Shown piece by piece: positions 1 through 11,400 of a stretch of DNA of 64,000 nt. Below the pieces are notes generated by a model. The model made no database searches. It worked only from the letters and a program-made list of their open reading frames with translations, and had not been told where the DNA came from. Within the stretch, counting starts at the first letter, position 1, and the number at the start of each line of letters is the position of its first letter. Location: contig CAJNOI010000207.1 in the NCBI GenBank assembly GCA_905250115.1, positions 1-64,000 of the forward strand, read 5' to 3'. The position numbers and the translations under genes were made by a program. Source of the stretch: Adineta steineri (Eukaryota; Rotifera; Eurotatoria; Adinetida; Adinetidae).

Positions 1-487
1 TAACAGCGTTGATCAACTTTGCCAATCAATGTACGCAGTTACGTGGACAGGCCGACTTTAAACTGTATTTGATTCTCAATGCAAATATATCCAAAGGTGC
101 CGTAAATTTATGGCTTCCTGCCTATATATAATAGATAAAAATGTATAGTAATAAATAGAAAATTCAAAGGGTATAATTAAAATGTTCATGGGATCTATTC
201 AATGCACATGTCTTTAGATTTCTCATTAATATCATTATTTTTTGCCACTGTCGTCATCCTCAGGATATGCATATAGAATAAAGAAACATTTTCTTTGAAT
301 TTAATTAAATTGTCACAAAATCTCGTCAATCTTCTGTCAGAAGATATATCATATACATATCTCCCTCGAACTTTAGCCTTTCTTCTAATATTTATTTTGA
401 ATAAAAACTAATTACAATACAATATTTATTTCATATGTCAAATATTTTCCATCTTTCTAACAGAAAAGAAACAGAAAGTTAATATAT
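1..487. other. AT-rich stretch without a recognised gene
   Basis: No coding frame of useful length or recognisable repeat is visible. It forms the 3' flank of the minus-strand GPCR that ends at 488. Confidence 0.5.
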
Positions 488-1501
488 TTATGTTTGATTT
501 AATGTTCTTTCCGATATTTTACATCTAATTTTGATCAAAATTAGTTTCATTAAATTCCGAACAGCATCTCGATATAATTTTCCACCACATAATGTAAAAA
601 TATAAAATGTTGATCCACTACCAATATAAGCAAAAAGAACGCCTATATTAAAAATAAAATTTTCAATAGCATTTTGAAGAGGAGATTTATTATAATGTAT
701 TGTTAAAGTTGAATAAACTTTTAGAATTGCACTTGGTAATAAGAAAATCGAAAGAATAATAACTTGAGTAAGCAATGATACAAGCATATAACGATCGATT
801 TTTTTTGTTCGATTTGGTTGATTAACTATTGGTGCAGTAGAAGTATTTTCTGGTCGAAGACGTTTTCGAGTATGACGAACATTTAAAATAGTCTTGATAC
901 CAAATACAAGCATGAAAAATATTGGAATGATATTAGTAGGAAATGCATAACTAAAATCAGTAATTAATCGGCATGTATCTGTTCTACCATAACATTTCGA
1001 TGGTGCATTTATAACATTTGCTTCGTAACAATAAAATAATTCGACATTGAGAATTATTGAAAAAATAAATGCCATAATAATACCATGATAAGCATTTCTT
1101 AATGTACTAAATTGTCGTCGCTGAATATGAGTAGATGTTAATAACCATCGATCAATGGCAGCTAATACAATAATCCATAAAGCAATTGTTCTGACTGTCC
1201 ATAGAAGAAAAAGTCGAGATTTACAAAGCCAACTGATTGTATTTGTAAGATCTGATATCCAACCAGATAACATTCGAGGTATTAAACCTGAAAGAATAGT
1301 TACAAGATTTGCCATTGATGAAACAAGAAATAATAAAGCACATGAATTTGATCGAAATGTTTTCTCTGCTAATACAAGAATATTTAAAATATTTCCAATA
1401 GTACCAAATGCAAAAATAATTATTGAAAAATAACGATTCAGTTGTGATGATGTATTATTAAGAATTGATACTAAAGTAGCATCCCAATCCATAGATGACA
1501 T
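488..1501 (-). CDS. Rhodopsin-like GPCR, orphan, intronless (GPCR 1)
   Basis: Seven-transmembrane receptor of 337 aa, expected in the plasma membrane with G-protein coupling. TM1 carries GTIGNILNILVL, the GxxxN pattern of class A receptors. The end of TM3 reads AAIDRWLLT, a DRW version of the DRY switch. A Cys (CYGRTDTCR) in the second extracellular loop can pair with the TM3 Cys (SWLCKSR). TM7 ends STFYIFTLCGG instead of NPxxY. The start was placed at the ATG at 1501; the frame stays open to a TTG at 1525, but that codon is an unlikely start. The gene is closest to the GPCR at 39785-41030, which shares the GN, DR and CYGR..CR features but has two introns. The ligand is unknown; an FMRFamide-receptor-like origin is only a guess. 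Confidence 0.85.
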   Translation of the reverse strand: MSSMDWDATLVSILNNTSSQLNRYFSIIIFAFGTIGNILNILVLAEKTFRSNSCALLFLVSSMANLVTILSGLIPRMLSGWISDLTNTISWLCKSRLFLLWTVRTIALWIIVLAAIDRWLLTSTHIQRRQFSTLRNAYHGIIMAFIFSIILNVELFYCYEANVINAPSKCYGRTDTCRLITDFSYAFPTNIIPIFFMLVFGIKTILNVRHTRKRLRPENTSTAPIVNQPNRTKKIDRYMLVSLLTQVIILSIFLLPSAILKVYSTLTIHYNKSPLQNAIENFIFNIGVLFAYIGSGSTFYIFTLCGGKLYRDAVRNLMKLILIKIRCKISERTLNQT

Positions 1502-4500
1502 TATTTTTATTATAAAACTGTTCAACCTTCGCTTACAGTAAAAGAATTATAAGAAAGAGTTTTACTAATGAATTTTATATCAAATGATGTAAAGGCAGAA
1601 TAAAAGGTTTTATTAGTGTTTACTATTAAAAAGAATGAATGAAGAAAAAGCTACCCATGTCGATATGACATGCCAGCAGCACATGTGTCGCTCTTTGCTG
1701 TAATAATGAAGATGTATTTTTAATTAGTATGCATATATTAATATTTAATGTTTATGACAGCATCTGTAATTCAATATCTTTATTTCGATAAAAATTCAAT
1801 ATTCTATGAAAAAAAATTTCTACTCCTTTTACCAAAAATATACAGACTTATAAAAAATAAAAATAGCAATAATTAAAAATAAAAATAATTGTAGAAAATG
1901 ATAAAAAATAAAAACTGAGTGGTATAGAAATTTAAAAATATCGTCTGTGAATCTTACTAATAAATAAATTATGATGTATTATCAAGAAATAAAAATGAAT
2001 CTGATTTTTAAGATAGCTGATTGATTATAAGCTTCAGACATGAAAAAACTTGAAATATTACGTTTTCGTAATAAAAGCAAAAAAAAACACAAAATTTTCA
2101 CAAAAACAATTGCAAGAACTTTGCGTATGAAATGAATAAAAATTTTGTTTACAAACGAAGAAACCAGATTCAGTAAAATAAGAACAGCAATTCGCTTCAC
2201 ATAAATATCTACAAAAAATCAGTACGAAAAAAATCTATTATTTATGTGTACTTAATTGTTTTACTTAATTAAACAAGTAACGCTTGTCTGAAGACTCGCT
2301 TAGCTCTTTCTCGTGAAAATGTATCGTCTTCAGATCTACTGAAAAAATTGGTTTTCGATGTTTTTTTGACCTCTCCCCCCCACCACCCCTTCACGTTGGT
2401 CACCCAACAGACCTCAGATGCGAAATACCTCTAGAAATGTCTTTTCCGGAAAATTGGCCTTCGATGTTTTTTTGACCCTGCGGACACACAAGCAAACAAT
2501 CTATGTTTACTGGACTCTTCTCTACGAGAAAGACAATATCTAAATTTTTGCTTAATAAACAATCAATTTATTTCGAAATAATCTATATTATCAAATCATC
2601 ATGATGAATTGACTTTTCTCGCTTACGATCATATTTATATGAAGATAGACCAATTGCATATTTTCTAGATGCAAGATTGACTGTTGATATTTATTTATTA
2701 AGATGTTAGAATACAATGACTCATCGAAATATTATTAAATATCTCGAACACAATAACAATTAAAAATATATGATTTCGTTATTCGAACGATAAATACCGT
2801 GAATGTCAAACTACTCTATTGTGCTAATAGGCAAAAAGTGTCGTACTAGATTATATTCAAAGATATTAAGACATTGATCTAATCGTTTATTTATAATTAT
2901 AACATATTAAGATCATCATTATATCTAATATTATCGTTTTCACTTATTTGACACATCAGGAAACGTAGTATTTAAAAACATAAAATACGAAATTTATTCG
3001 TACTAACTCATACTTAGAATTTTTATCTCTAATAAAGCAGAACATGTATCAACTCGATGCTAGTCCCAGATACTATTATTTACAATCAATAAAAGTTATT
3101 TTTAGTTTCTTTCTATGGTAGTGATATTGGTCATTATATTCATATTGAACGGTTCGATGGTAAATAACAGTTTTATTCTTGAAATATATAAATGAATTAC
3201 TACTGGAAAAAAAGAAATAATATTATGTCTTAATTTTTCCTTTTCATTATTTATAATCAAAAATGATGTCGCACATTTAAGAGAAGATTACAGTTATACT
3301 TAACTCTATAATTTATATTCACATCTATAAAAATAGATGAACTAGAAATTAAAAGGTAATAAAAACTTTATATATTTCAAATCTATCACAGTGAACTCTA
3401 AATTATTAATAGATACTTCATTCAAAATCGGTAAGGATAATATTTTGTCATACAATCGTTTACATTTGGTCATCTTTTCTTTATTCATTACAATGTAATT
3501 CACTTGTTTCCTTCAAGTATTGTTCCGTAAATATCACATTCACTTTCGTATAATAGACAAATATAGATATGCGATAGTAGTACATTTTATCTGATGATTA
3601 TTACTCTTTTAGAAAATAAAAGTATGTTAGTCAGAATTATCATCATTCATATACTAGTCTACCTTTTGCCATCAAATATTATTTGCTAAAACTAAGACTA
3701 TTTCTACTTAATAATACTTTCAGTTATAAAAAGAACATGCATTCATTTTCTTCCATTAACATTTTTAATTTATGAAAAAATAAAATATAGATTAAGTCAT
3801 TTCAAAAGTAAAATAACAAATGATTAAATTATAAATTTTATAGAAATATTCTAAGAAGATTAATTTGACATGTGACATAAATAAAAGAAGTATACTTAAC
3901 AAACATTTTTGAATTGTTATATTATCTATAAAAAATTTTTTTATCATACTTAATCATTTACAATTCTTTTTCAATAACTCTCGAGAAATATTTTATGTTG
4001 TTAAAAGAAAAAGAAACTCTTTTAATTATATGAGAAATATATAATAGTACAACACTCTTGTCGATGAGTATGTTTTTTTTTCTATCAAAAATTCTCCAAA
4101 ATGATAAGTTACGTTGTTTTACATTCGAGTTGAATTTTTTTCTAAATTTAAGAAAATATTTCCATCTCGCTATTTTAGAATTTCCATCAACGATAATGGT
4201 ATTTATTAAGTGAATTGAATCGTTATTAATAGAAGAATATGAACTCATTTTATAAATTCAATAGATTAAGTTTAGCTTCAATTAGAAAAAAAAACATATT
4301 TCTGATTATCAGAGCATTTGCTAATTAAGTAGCAAAAAAAATCCTGACATTCTTTTTCTCGCTTTCATCCATTAACACATTTCAACTATTAATTTCTGGT
4401 AATATCTATATATATAAAAGATTCTTAAGAGAAGATCTACCAATTTCATATACAAAGGTGATAGGTCCTCTCGTAGAAAAGTATTAACTTCATCCAAGCA

Positions 4501-4790
4501 AATAATGCGCACTTTTTCTTTAAAACTATATGAATATGAGCTAACATATATAAGATTACTAAAAAAACAACTCATTTTATATTAGACATGATTAAATTCT
4601 CTTTTTTTTTATATTAATAATATAAACTAATCATGTTTCGTATCTTGATAAGATACTTCGTCGGATATAAATATCAGGAGAGGAATAAATAAAATATTTT
4701 CTATTTCTTTTTAAGAATAATATCATTTAGATTGAATTGAATATATAATCATCTTTTCAATTATTAAAACAAAACAAAAAAGACGTTTCA
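1502..4790. other. Long AT-rich intergenic stretch
   Basis: No confident gene in about 3.3 kb. It holds the dispersed repeat at 2273-2546, with its C-rich run at about 2374-2392. Two minus-strand frames at 3958-4248 (96 aa) and 4372-4575 (67 aa) both begin just after an aaaatgag context. Neither resembles a known family; they may be chance frames in AT-rich DNA. Confidence 0.4.
2273..2546. repeat. Dispersed repeat, long copy (second copy at 30836)
   Basis: The segment from acaagtaacgcttgtc to gagaaagacaatatct recurs at 30836-30955 with about 90 percent identity over the shared parts. The common core contains gaccctgcggacacacaagc. This copy is longer because it has two internal direct repeats, aattgg.ttcgatgtttttttgacc at about 2345-2371 and 2451-2477, separated by a C-rich run. 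The other copy keeps one, consistent with deletion between the internal repeats. No coding capacity is evident. Confidence 0.75.
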
Positions 4791-5844
4791 ATGGCTTCAT
4801 CATTAGCTGATTCGCTTACTATTATTAGAAAAGAAATCGTTATTTATTTTGTTATTCCATGTTTTATTCTTGGTGTTATTGGTGGATGTCTTAATGTAAT
4901 TATATTTCTTAATTTAAAAACATTTCGACAAAGTTCATGTTCATTTTATTTAATGATTATGTCATTATTTGATATTGGTCGATTCTTTGTAAATGTCTTA
5001 CCTTATATTATGCGTTTTGGTTATGGAATAGATTGGGGATTAAGTTCATTATTCTTTTGTAAATTAAGATTTGGCATGTTTACAACATGTACATTAAGTT
5101 CAATGACATGTTTATGTTTAGCCGTTATGGATCAATATTTTGCTACATCTTTTCATATTCGATGGCAACAATGGTGTAATATTAAATTAGCGCATCGTCT
5201 TACAACAATATTTGTTTTTATTTGGATTTTACATGGAATTCCATATATTATACTTTATGATCATATTATTTCACCTTTAACAAATACTATTGTATGTCAA
5301 TCGACAAATAATATTCTTAATCAATATACAACTTATGGTTATTATATTATTCTTACAAATTTATTACCATTTATAACAATTGTATTTGGATTAATGGCTT
5401 ATTATAATGCACGACATTTAGCTTATCGAACAGTTCCTCTTGTTCGACGTGAATTAGATAAACAATTAACAGTAATGACTCTTGTTCAAGTTTTAATTAG
5501 TTTTTGTGTATTCATACCATTTTCCACACTCAATATAATTTCCATATTCAATACACAACAAAGTGATCCTGTATTTCAAGCTATACTTAGTTTAATAGGA
5601 ACTATTACTACAAATTGTTTTATTTTAAGTTTTACGGTAAGAATATTTTTTTTTCGTAAAATATTCTCATCTTTCTGTTTTCTTTTCTTAATTATTTCAG
5701 ACTCCATTTTATACATATAGTTGTGTTTCAAAACGATTTCGTCGTCAATTAAAACATGTTTTGTACGATGTACATATCAAACGATGCCAAAAAAATAAAA
5801 TTGAACCTATTCAAATCAAAACGGATGGTACAACAAACAGTTGA
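4791..5844 (+). CDS. Rhodopsin-like GPCR with DQY motif (GPCR 2)
   Basis: Two exons, 4791-5636 and 5701-5844, with a 64-nt phase-0 GT-AG intron; 329 aa. Without splicing the frame would end at 5720 inside the intron read-through. After splicing TM7 continues as TPFYTYSCVSKRFRRQL, followed by a basic cytoplasmic tail ending at TGA 5842-5844. The end of TM3 reads AVMDQYFATS: the Arg of the DRY switch is Gln. TM1 has GVIGGCLNVIIF, with Gly in place of the usual Asn neighbour. The intron position right after TM7 and the DQ motif are shared with the GPCRs at 19953-21030 and 21581-22630, which marks a subfamily. Ligand and coupling are unknown. Confidence 0.88.
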
Positions 5845-6340
5845 TTACAATTTTTTTTATTCGAATATTGAATGTTTTTAGCATGTATTATTTTCATGTT
5901 GCTTTTGTGCGTGACATTTTTATTGAAATAAATATTGAATAATGAAATTATTTAAACATAAATTTAAAATATCCTCTCGAAAGAATACATATTTATCTTT
6001 TTGTATTCATTAAAATAATTCCAGATTGGATTTTTTAGGAGTGAATGTTCTTTTTTTCTCCTAGTAATGTATACTCTAAGTTTTTTCCGATGTTGACATC
6101 AAATAAAATGCCAATATTACAATAACGTTAGTCCTATATTGATTCTTTTCTTGTAATAAAAAAAAGAGTCAACGAGCAAAACAAAATATATATTTTTGTT
6201 AACACGTTCGTTTGACACGTATTTATTCATGTTTTTTAAATGGATAACATGCATGTAAGGCAAATATTATTCTAAAACTAGTTATTAACTTTATATTTTT
6301 TTAACATTCCTTTCATATAATCAGTAAGCAGACAGATACA
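5845..6340. other. Intergenic, no feature seen
   Basis: AT-rich 3' flank of GPCR 2. A caggggtgctttat string at about 6340 resembles an hAT-type element end and lies just outside the foldback that follows. Confidence 0.4.
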
Positions 6341-6360
6341 GGGGTGCTTTATAAAAAAAA

Positions 6361-6665
6361 ATACTCTGATAAAAAAATTAAAATATCTTTGCCAGATGCC
6401 GATCACATGAGATGAGATTTTCATCCATAATAGAGATTTTCTTAATATTTTTCATAAGAGATACATCAATATCAATAAGGATTTTTCATTTTTCAGAGAC
6501 TCAAAAAATAAAAAATTCTTATTGATGTTGATCTTATTGCATAAAAAGAGTGATTTATTGATGTATCTCTTATTAAAAAGATTAAGGAAGTCTCTATTAC
6601 TGATGAAAATTTCAGCTCATTTGGTCGATATCTGGCCTAGACATTTAAATTTTTTTATCAGAATA
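6361..6665. repeat. Foldback element (long inverted repeat)
   Basis: The left arm (about 6361-6486) and right arm (about 6511-6665) are imperfect reverse complements. Matching blocks include ctctgataaaaaaatt / aatttttttatcagaat, gagattttcat / atgaaaatttc and taagagatacatcaat / attgatgtatctctta. The loop is only about 25 nt, and the right arm carries an extra stretch of about 35 nt. The structure suits a MITE or foldback transposon. No clean target-site duplication was found, so the outer ends are uncertain. Confidence 0.7.
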
Positions 6666-6895
6666 ATATTTAAGAGTCAGTTTGTATGTATACGTGTTAT
6701 AGTTACATCTCTAAAAAATCTATTTTTTTTGCAGTAATAAATATATTAAACTTTGTGCGCATGACAATATAGAATATAAATGTCATAATTGTTTTCCATT
6801 CTACTGAGTCTAATCTATCTGTGATATTTTAATATAATCAATTTTTTAGATTGAAGGATTCTAATTCCTATTAAAATAATTGTGACTATATTACT

Positions 6896-7354
6896 ATGTT
6901 ACCCGTCAATGATGCGCAATACATATCACCTAACAAAGATAATCAAACAGGACAACCAACAGATAATGTAGTGACACATGAACCACCGCCTACTTATACT
7001 CAATTCAATAGTCACCCTGTACCAGTTCTCAGTCAAAATGGGCAGATACCATCATTACCATATGGGTATGTTGTCATGGCTGGTGCACAACAGTTTATAG
7101 TAAACCAAGTGAATGTATCTGACTATCTTAAATGTTCAATTTTGAATTCATTATGCTGTTTATGGCCAGTTGGTATAATTGCAATAGTTATGTCGGTCAT
7201 AACAAAAAAAAAGAAGGCTAGTGGTGACCTTGAAGGTGCTCGAAAGTTTTCAATATTGGCTGTAGTATTCAATATACTCAGTACTGTAGGCGGTATTATT
7301 CTCTTCGCTGTTCTTAGTATACGCTACAAGGGACACATGAAGTTCCCATTTTAG
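6896..7354 (+). CDS. CD225/dispanin-family membrane protein, copy 1
   Basis: 152 aa. The N-terminal ~80 residues are proline-rich and cytosolic in style (PPPTYTQF; the PPxY-like PPTY could bind WW domains). From about residue 80 the CD225 pattern follows: DYLKCSILNSLCCLWPVGIIAIV, then a lysine-rich loop (TKKKK), DLEGARKFS and a second hydrophobic segment (VFNILSTVGGIILF). This matches the re-entrant plus transmembrane layout of IFITM/dispanin and proline-rich transmembrane proteins, which act on membrane fusion and trafficking. The role in this animal is unknown. It is the first unit of a tandem duplication with a period of 841 bp that includes the 5' flank. Confidence 0.85.
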   Translation: MLPVNDAQYISPNKDNQTGQPTDNVVTHEPPPTYTQFNSHPVPVLSQNGQIPSLPYGYVVMAGAQQFIVNQVNVSDYLKCSILNSLCCLWPVGIIAIVMSVITKKKKASGDLEGARKFSILAVVFNILSTVGGIILFAVLSIRYKGHMKFPF

Positions 7355-7736
7355 TGTTATTTCATTGATGCTATGTATCCTATTCTAACAATCCTTCTCT
7401 TTCTAATCCTACTTATGCATAAAAATTTTCCTTTCATTTTCAAATATCAGTATTTGAAGAAAATATCCAACACGATCATAATAAAGAAATAAATAAACAG
7501 TTCAAATTACAAATTGAATAGTTTTTTGTAAAAGTATATAGTTACATTTCTCAAAAAAAATATTTTTTTTTGTAGTAATAAAATATACTAAACTTTATGC
7601 GCATGACAATATAGAATATAAATGTCATAATTGTTTTCCATTCTACTGAGTCTAATCTATCTGTGATATTTTAATATAATCAATTTTTAGATTGAAGGAT
7701 TCTAATTCCTATTAAACTAATTGTAACTATATTACT

Positions 7737-8192
7737 ATGTTACCCGTCAATGATGCACAATACATATCACCTAACAAAGACAATCAAACAGGACAACCAA
7801 CAGATAATGTAGTGACACATGAACCACCGCCTACTTATACTCAATTCAATAGTCATCCTGTACCAGTTCTCAGTCAAAATGGGCAGATACCATCATTACC
7901 ATATGGGTATGTTGTCATGGCTGGTGCACAACAGATTATAGTAAATCAAGTGAATGTGTCTGACTACCTTATATGGTCAATTTTGAATTCATTATTCTGT
8001 TTATGGCCAGTTGGCATACTTGCAACAGTTATGTCGGTTATAACAAAAAAAAAGAAGGCTAATTGTGATCTTGAAGGTGCTCGAAAGTTTTCAATATTGG
8101 CTGGAGTATTCAATATACTCAGTACTCTGGGCGGTATTATTCTTTTCATTCTTATTAGTCTACATTTCAGTGGACAGATTCACCTCTCGTAA
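7737..8192 (+). CDS. CD225/dispanin-family membrane protein, copy 2
   Basis: 151 aa, tandem paralogue of the gene at 6896. The first 66 residues are identical to copy 1. The differences cluster in the membrane domain: the paired Cys of CCLWPVG becomes FCLWPVG, KC becomes IW, and the C-terminus ends LHFSGQIHLS instead of RYKGHMKFPF. The Cys pair in this motif is a known S-acylation site in IFITM proteins, so its loss could change membrane anchoring (inference). The upstream 190 bp and downstream 170 bp are also duplicated, so both copies probably keep the same promoter. Confidence 0.85.
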   Translation: MLPVNDAQYISPNKDNQTGQPTDNVVTHEPPPTYTQFNSHPVPVLSQNGQIPSLPYGYVVMAGAQQIIVNQVNVSDYLIWSILNSLFCLWPVGILATVMSVITKKKKANCDLEGARKFSILAGVFNILSTLGGIILFILISLHFSGQIHLS

Positions 8193-8910
8193 TAGTGTTG
8201 TTTTATTTATGCTATGTATCCTATTCTAACAATCCTTCTCTTTCTAATCCTACTTATCGATAATAATTTTCCTTTCATTTTTAAATATCACTATTTGAAG
8301 AAAATATTCAATACGATTATAATAAAGAAATAAATAAACAGTTCAAATCAAAAATTGAACAGTTTTTCTTGTAAAACTATACATCACATTTAAAAATATC
8401 AAGTCATAAGAATGAAATGTAAAAATATTCCAATATTTAACAATTTACAAAAGCTTTTATCTTTATAAATACTAGTCAGATGCACGATATTTCTCAAAGA
8501 ACTACATTCCATATTTCCCTATATATTGAAGACATGTGATGCAGATTATATTGAAACTAGAAGAATTTTGTTTTGAATATAATTTAATTATCGAAAAAGA
8601 GTACATGTATAAGATATAATTGAATAATTATTGACAATTTTTAAATTCCCACGATCAGTATAGTGACTAAGTGTATATCTTTCAATTATTGTTATTTGCA
8701 TTAAAATATTTGCTTCCGACTATTATTTAGATCATCTTCAAACTGTTCTTACTTGATTATTGTTGTAATCATATCAATAGTGTTTTCTATATTTTCTTGA
8801 AGCCATTGTCTACTAACATGAGTAACTAAAAAAAACACATCGAGACGTTCTTCTCTCCAAAGTGATATGATCGCATCAAAATCAATGATTTACGGTTTTA
8901 TCGTTTAAAT

Positions 8911-8972
8911 CTTGAAAGTGTAGGTCTGGATGTAGTCAGAAGAGTACTTATCATCACCCACACCCTCTCAAT
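8911..8972. repeat. GT-rich hairpin element
   Basis: Left arm cttgaaagtgtaggt and right arm cacccacaccctctcaatg are imperfect reverse complements around a centre ctggatgtagtcagaagagt. The same centre (ctggatgtagtcaaaaga) occurs in the element at 11401-11594, which shows they are related copies and not chance palindromes. Confidence 0.65.
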
Positions 8973-9331
8973 GAAAAAAGTTTGAAAACAAATCATCTCA
9001 ATCAAAAATAAAGAATTATAAACGTCATAATTGTTACTAATTTCAATACTCAATACAGAATTCCATCATTATCATATTTCATTTTCGGGTAATTTTCAAC
9101 TTGAACTAACGACTAATAAAAACATTCGTAGATATAAAAAGAAATAAAATAAGAGGAGTCGAATTTTTTCGTGTACTGCAGCCACTCTGTTTTCTTTCTT
9201 CCTTCCTTCCCATATGACGCTATTTATTTACACGTGCATTTTATATTATACCATGGGCGATAATAAATAGAAACCATCTTTTATTTTGCACGTTACCGAA
9301 ATGAATACAGATATTTCTTCTTGTAGTAAAT

Positions 9332-9410
9332 GTAGGTATAGATGTGAGTATGAGTATTATATCCATCACATACTCATACTTACATTCGCATCCATACGCT
9401 CGAGGGCATA
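9332..9410. repeat. GT-rich hairpin element
   Basis: Left arm gtatagatgtgagtatgagt pairs with right arm actcatacttacattcgcat followed by ccatac. Same arm style as the other hairpins, but with TATGAG/GATGTGAG in place of GGGTGTGG. Confidence 0.55.
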
Positions 9411-9499
9411 CGAATATTCCATTAAATAAAAATGCAAAGTTATAAGTTGAAAAACTTAAACAAAAGTGAAATCAAATAAAATTTTCAAAAATCATTTCA

Positions 9500-9829
9500 G
9501 CTGTTGAAATGATTCTTAATTCGAATAATATTAAAAAGTCTTCCTCACTTAGAAAAATAATCATTTAATCAATGGGAAGGACATTTTATTCATGATATAC
9601 ATTCTCATTTAAAAAATAATTTTAATTTAAAAATTTAATAAAACAAGAATTTTTATCATTATGGGATAATGATGCTGAAATTGATTCATTCAATATTTAT
9701 TTTCAAGTCATGGTGCAGTTTTAAAATCAATTTTATATCATTTTGGTTATCAACAAGATTTTCGATGGAAAATATCAAATTGTGCTTATATGAACCTAAA
9801 TATTCATGCTCATGAATAAATTTTTATTG
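9500..9829 (+). pseudogene. Decayed phosphoglycerate-mutase/histidine-phosphatase-like fragment
   Basis: Three stretches in shifting frames read like the middle and end of a histidine-phosphatase domain. First AVEMILNSNNIKKSSSLRK (from about 9501), which fits the arginine-containing LRE region. Then NQWEGHFIHDIHSHL (about 9565-9615), with a WEG motif. Last EIDSFNIYFQ and SHGAVLKSILYHFGYQQ, then WKISNCAYMNLNIHAHE (about 9677-9826), where SHG is the second catalytic His motif and NCAY matches the usual NCS/NCA strand. In-frame stops and frame changes separate the parts. No N-terminal RHG motif was found. The family call rests on these motifs only; short introns could explain some of the breaks. 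Confidence 0.4.
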
Positions 9830-9949
9830 AGAATTAAGTGGAATTAAACTGATGAAAGAACCCTAAAGTTTAGTATTATGTGTTGATAAAAGTAAATGCA
9901 AAATAAAGTTTAAGTTTTATATTTGTTATTAAATGTTTTATTATTGATT

Positions 9950-10901
9950 CTATTTGCGTCTTGTAATTTTGACACACATAAAGATATAAAGACCAACAAA
10001 AGCAACGCACAGAAGGAATGCAATAATACCAAAAGAAAGTTGTGCGGCTGCTAATCCAGCTGCACTTCGTATATTCGTAGAAGCACTATAAAAGCCACGA
10101 TTTACTGATGATTCACTAACTCTTGCAGCATTTATTCCAAAATCAATAATCGTAAAAGCAGTAGCAGCGATAGTTACACAAAGTGCAATAAAAGCCCATA
10201 AACGAATTGATTTCATACAAACTAAACTGTATACAAAGAAAATTCTATTTTATTCAAATGAATCATTAAACATTATTTACTAAGAATAGCAATAAAAACA
10301 CCAGCAGCCATAATAAATATTCCAGCCCAAATTCCAACACCAGATGCATAAACACCAGCAATACCTAAGCCAAGTTCGCCAATAAGAGCTAAAAAAATAA
10401 ACAACAGAGTTGATATCTATTAATGATTGATTACTAATACATGAATATTTTAAAAATTTTCGAGGGGTGTTATAATAATGCATATATCTTCTGAGAATGA
10501 AGGAATTTGGACATTACCTATACGCTAATGAGAGATGATGACTAAAGAAATAAATGTCTTAGAGATGCCTAAAGTTTGTCTTAGCTGCAAGATTCATTTC
10601 ATCTGTGACCAGAGTTAGTTCAAATAATAGGTAACGAGAATCAGATAAGCTATTTGAGACGTAGTGAAATTCAGCTATGAAGTTAGTTTTTCTGATAAAT
10701 ATAAATAGTGATATAAAACATACCTAAAGATGCAATTTCAAAAACAAAAAGAAGAAATCCACATAAGATGATCAAGATACCAATTATTGTAGAAACAACA
10801 GATGGCCAAAGTTCTTTCCATTGATATTCAATTGGTAATCTTCCTCCTCCTCCATAACCAATTGGACGACGACCACGAAATCGTGGACGATGTGCAAGCA
10901 T
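9950..10901 (-). CDS. Tetraspan (four-TM) membrane protein, MS4A/CD20-like layout
   Basis: Three exons on the minus strand: 10724-10901, 10281-10388 and 9950-10221, with GT-AG introns of 335 and 59 nt. The phases join cleanly to 185 aa. A basic, glycine-rich N-terminus (HRPRFRGRRPIGYGGGG) precedes four hydrophobic segments: VSTIIGILIILCGFLLFVF, GIAGVYASGVGIWAGIFIMA, LWAFIALCVTIAATAFTIID and FGIIAFLLCVAFVGLYIFMC. The protein ends in KITRRK. Both ends are probably cytoplasmic. The topology and the Gly/Ala-rich second helix recall MS4A or MARVEL-type proteins, but no diagnostic motif settles the family. The start is the ATG at 10901; the frame runs open to 11000 through an AT-rich, probably untranslated part. 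Confidence 0.72.
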
Positions 10902-11400
10902 TTCAGTTTTTTTTCTGTCTTGCAAATGACTTGTAAAAAGAAATATTATCAAAATATATATTATATAGGTAAATGACATTATAATATTAAAGCTGGCCAT
11001 TTTTGTTTTCGTTTTTATCTATCATACAATGCGCCAAGATTTTTATCAAATAATGGTCTTCAATATCAATAGTTTTTGATATACAAAACATATATTATGT
11101 ATTTCTAATTACTCTTAATATCACCAACGTCCTTGACTTACTAACACTTTTGTCATTATATCACTTCCGTTTCATCTATTTATTGCTGTCTCAGGTAAAT
11201 TTCTCTAGACACACGCCTGTGGTTAAAAAAAAAGTTTTGTACCAAACTAATTACTTCCCGTTAGTGGAGGGCCCGCAGCGTAAACACAGGTATGGCAATT
11301 AGTTCTAATGCCTTACTATGATAAAAACAAGGTGTTTTAAGCATTATGAAAATACTACGTACCACTACGTATACTCATACTACAAGCGAAGCCGTTTTTT

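Larger units (their letters stand above)
6695..8375 (+). repeat. Tandem segmental duplication of the CD225 locus
   Basis: Two units, about 6695-7535 and 7536-8375, with flanks, coding region and 3' region all aligned. The start of each is marked by ttacat..ct..aaaaaa and the end by aaataaataaacagttcaaat. Differences are scattered small indels and substitutions. Confidence 0.85.
8376..9490. other. Intergenic with two hairpin elements and a CT-rich tract
   Basis: No gene seen. Holds the hairpin elements at 8911-8972 and 9332-9410 and a ttctttcttccttccttccc tract at about 9191-9210. Confidence 0.5.

Noticed and set aside
1155..1433. Plus-strand 92-aa frame over GPCR 1
   Set aside because: Antisense to transmembrane segments of a well-supported receptor.
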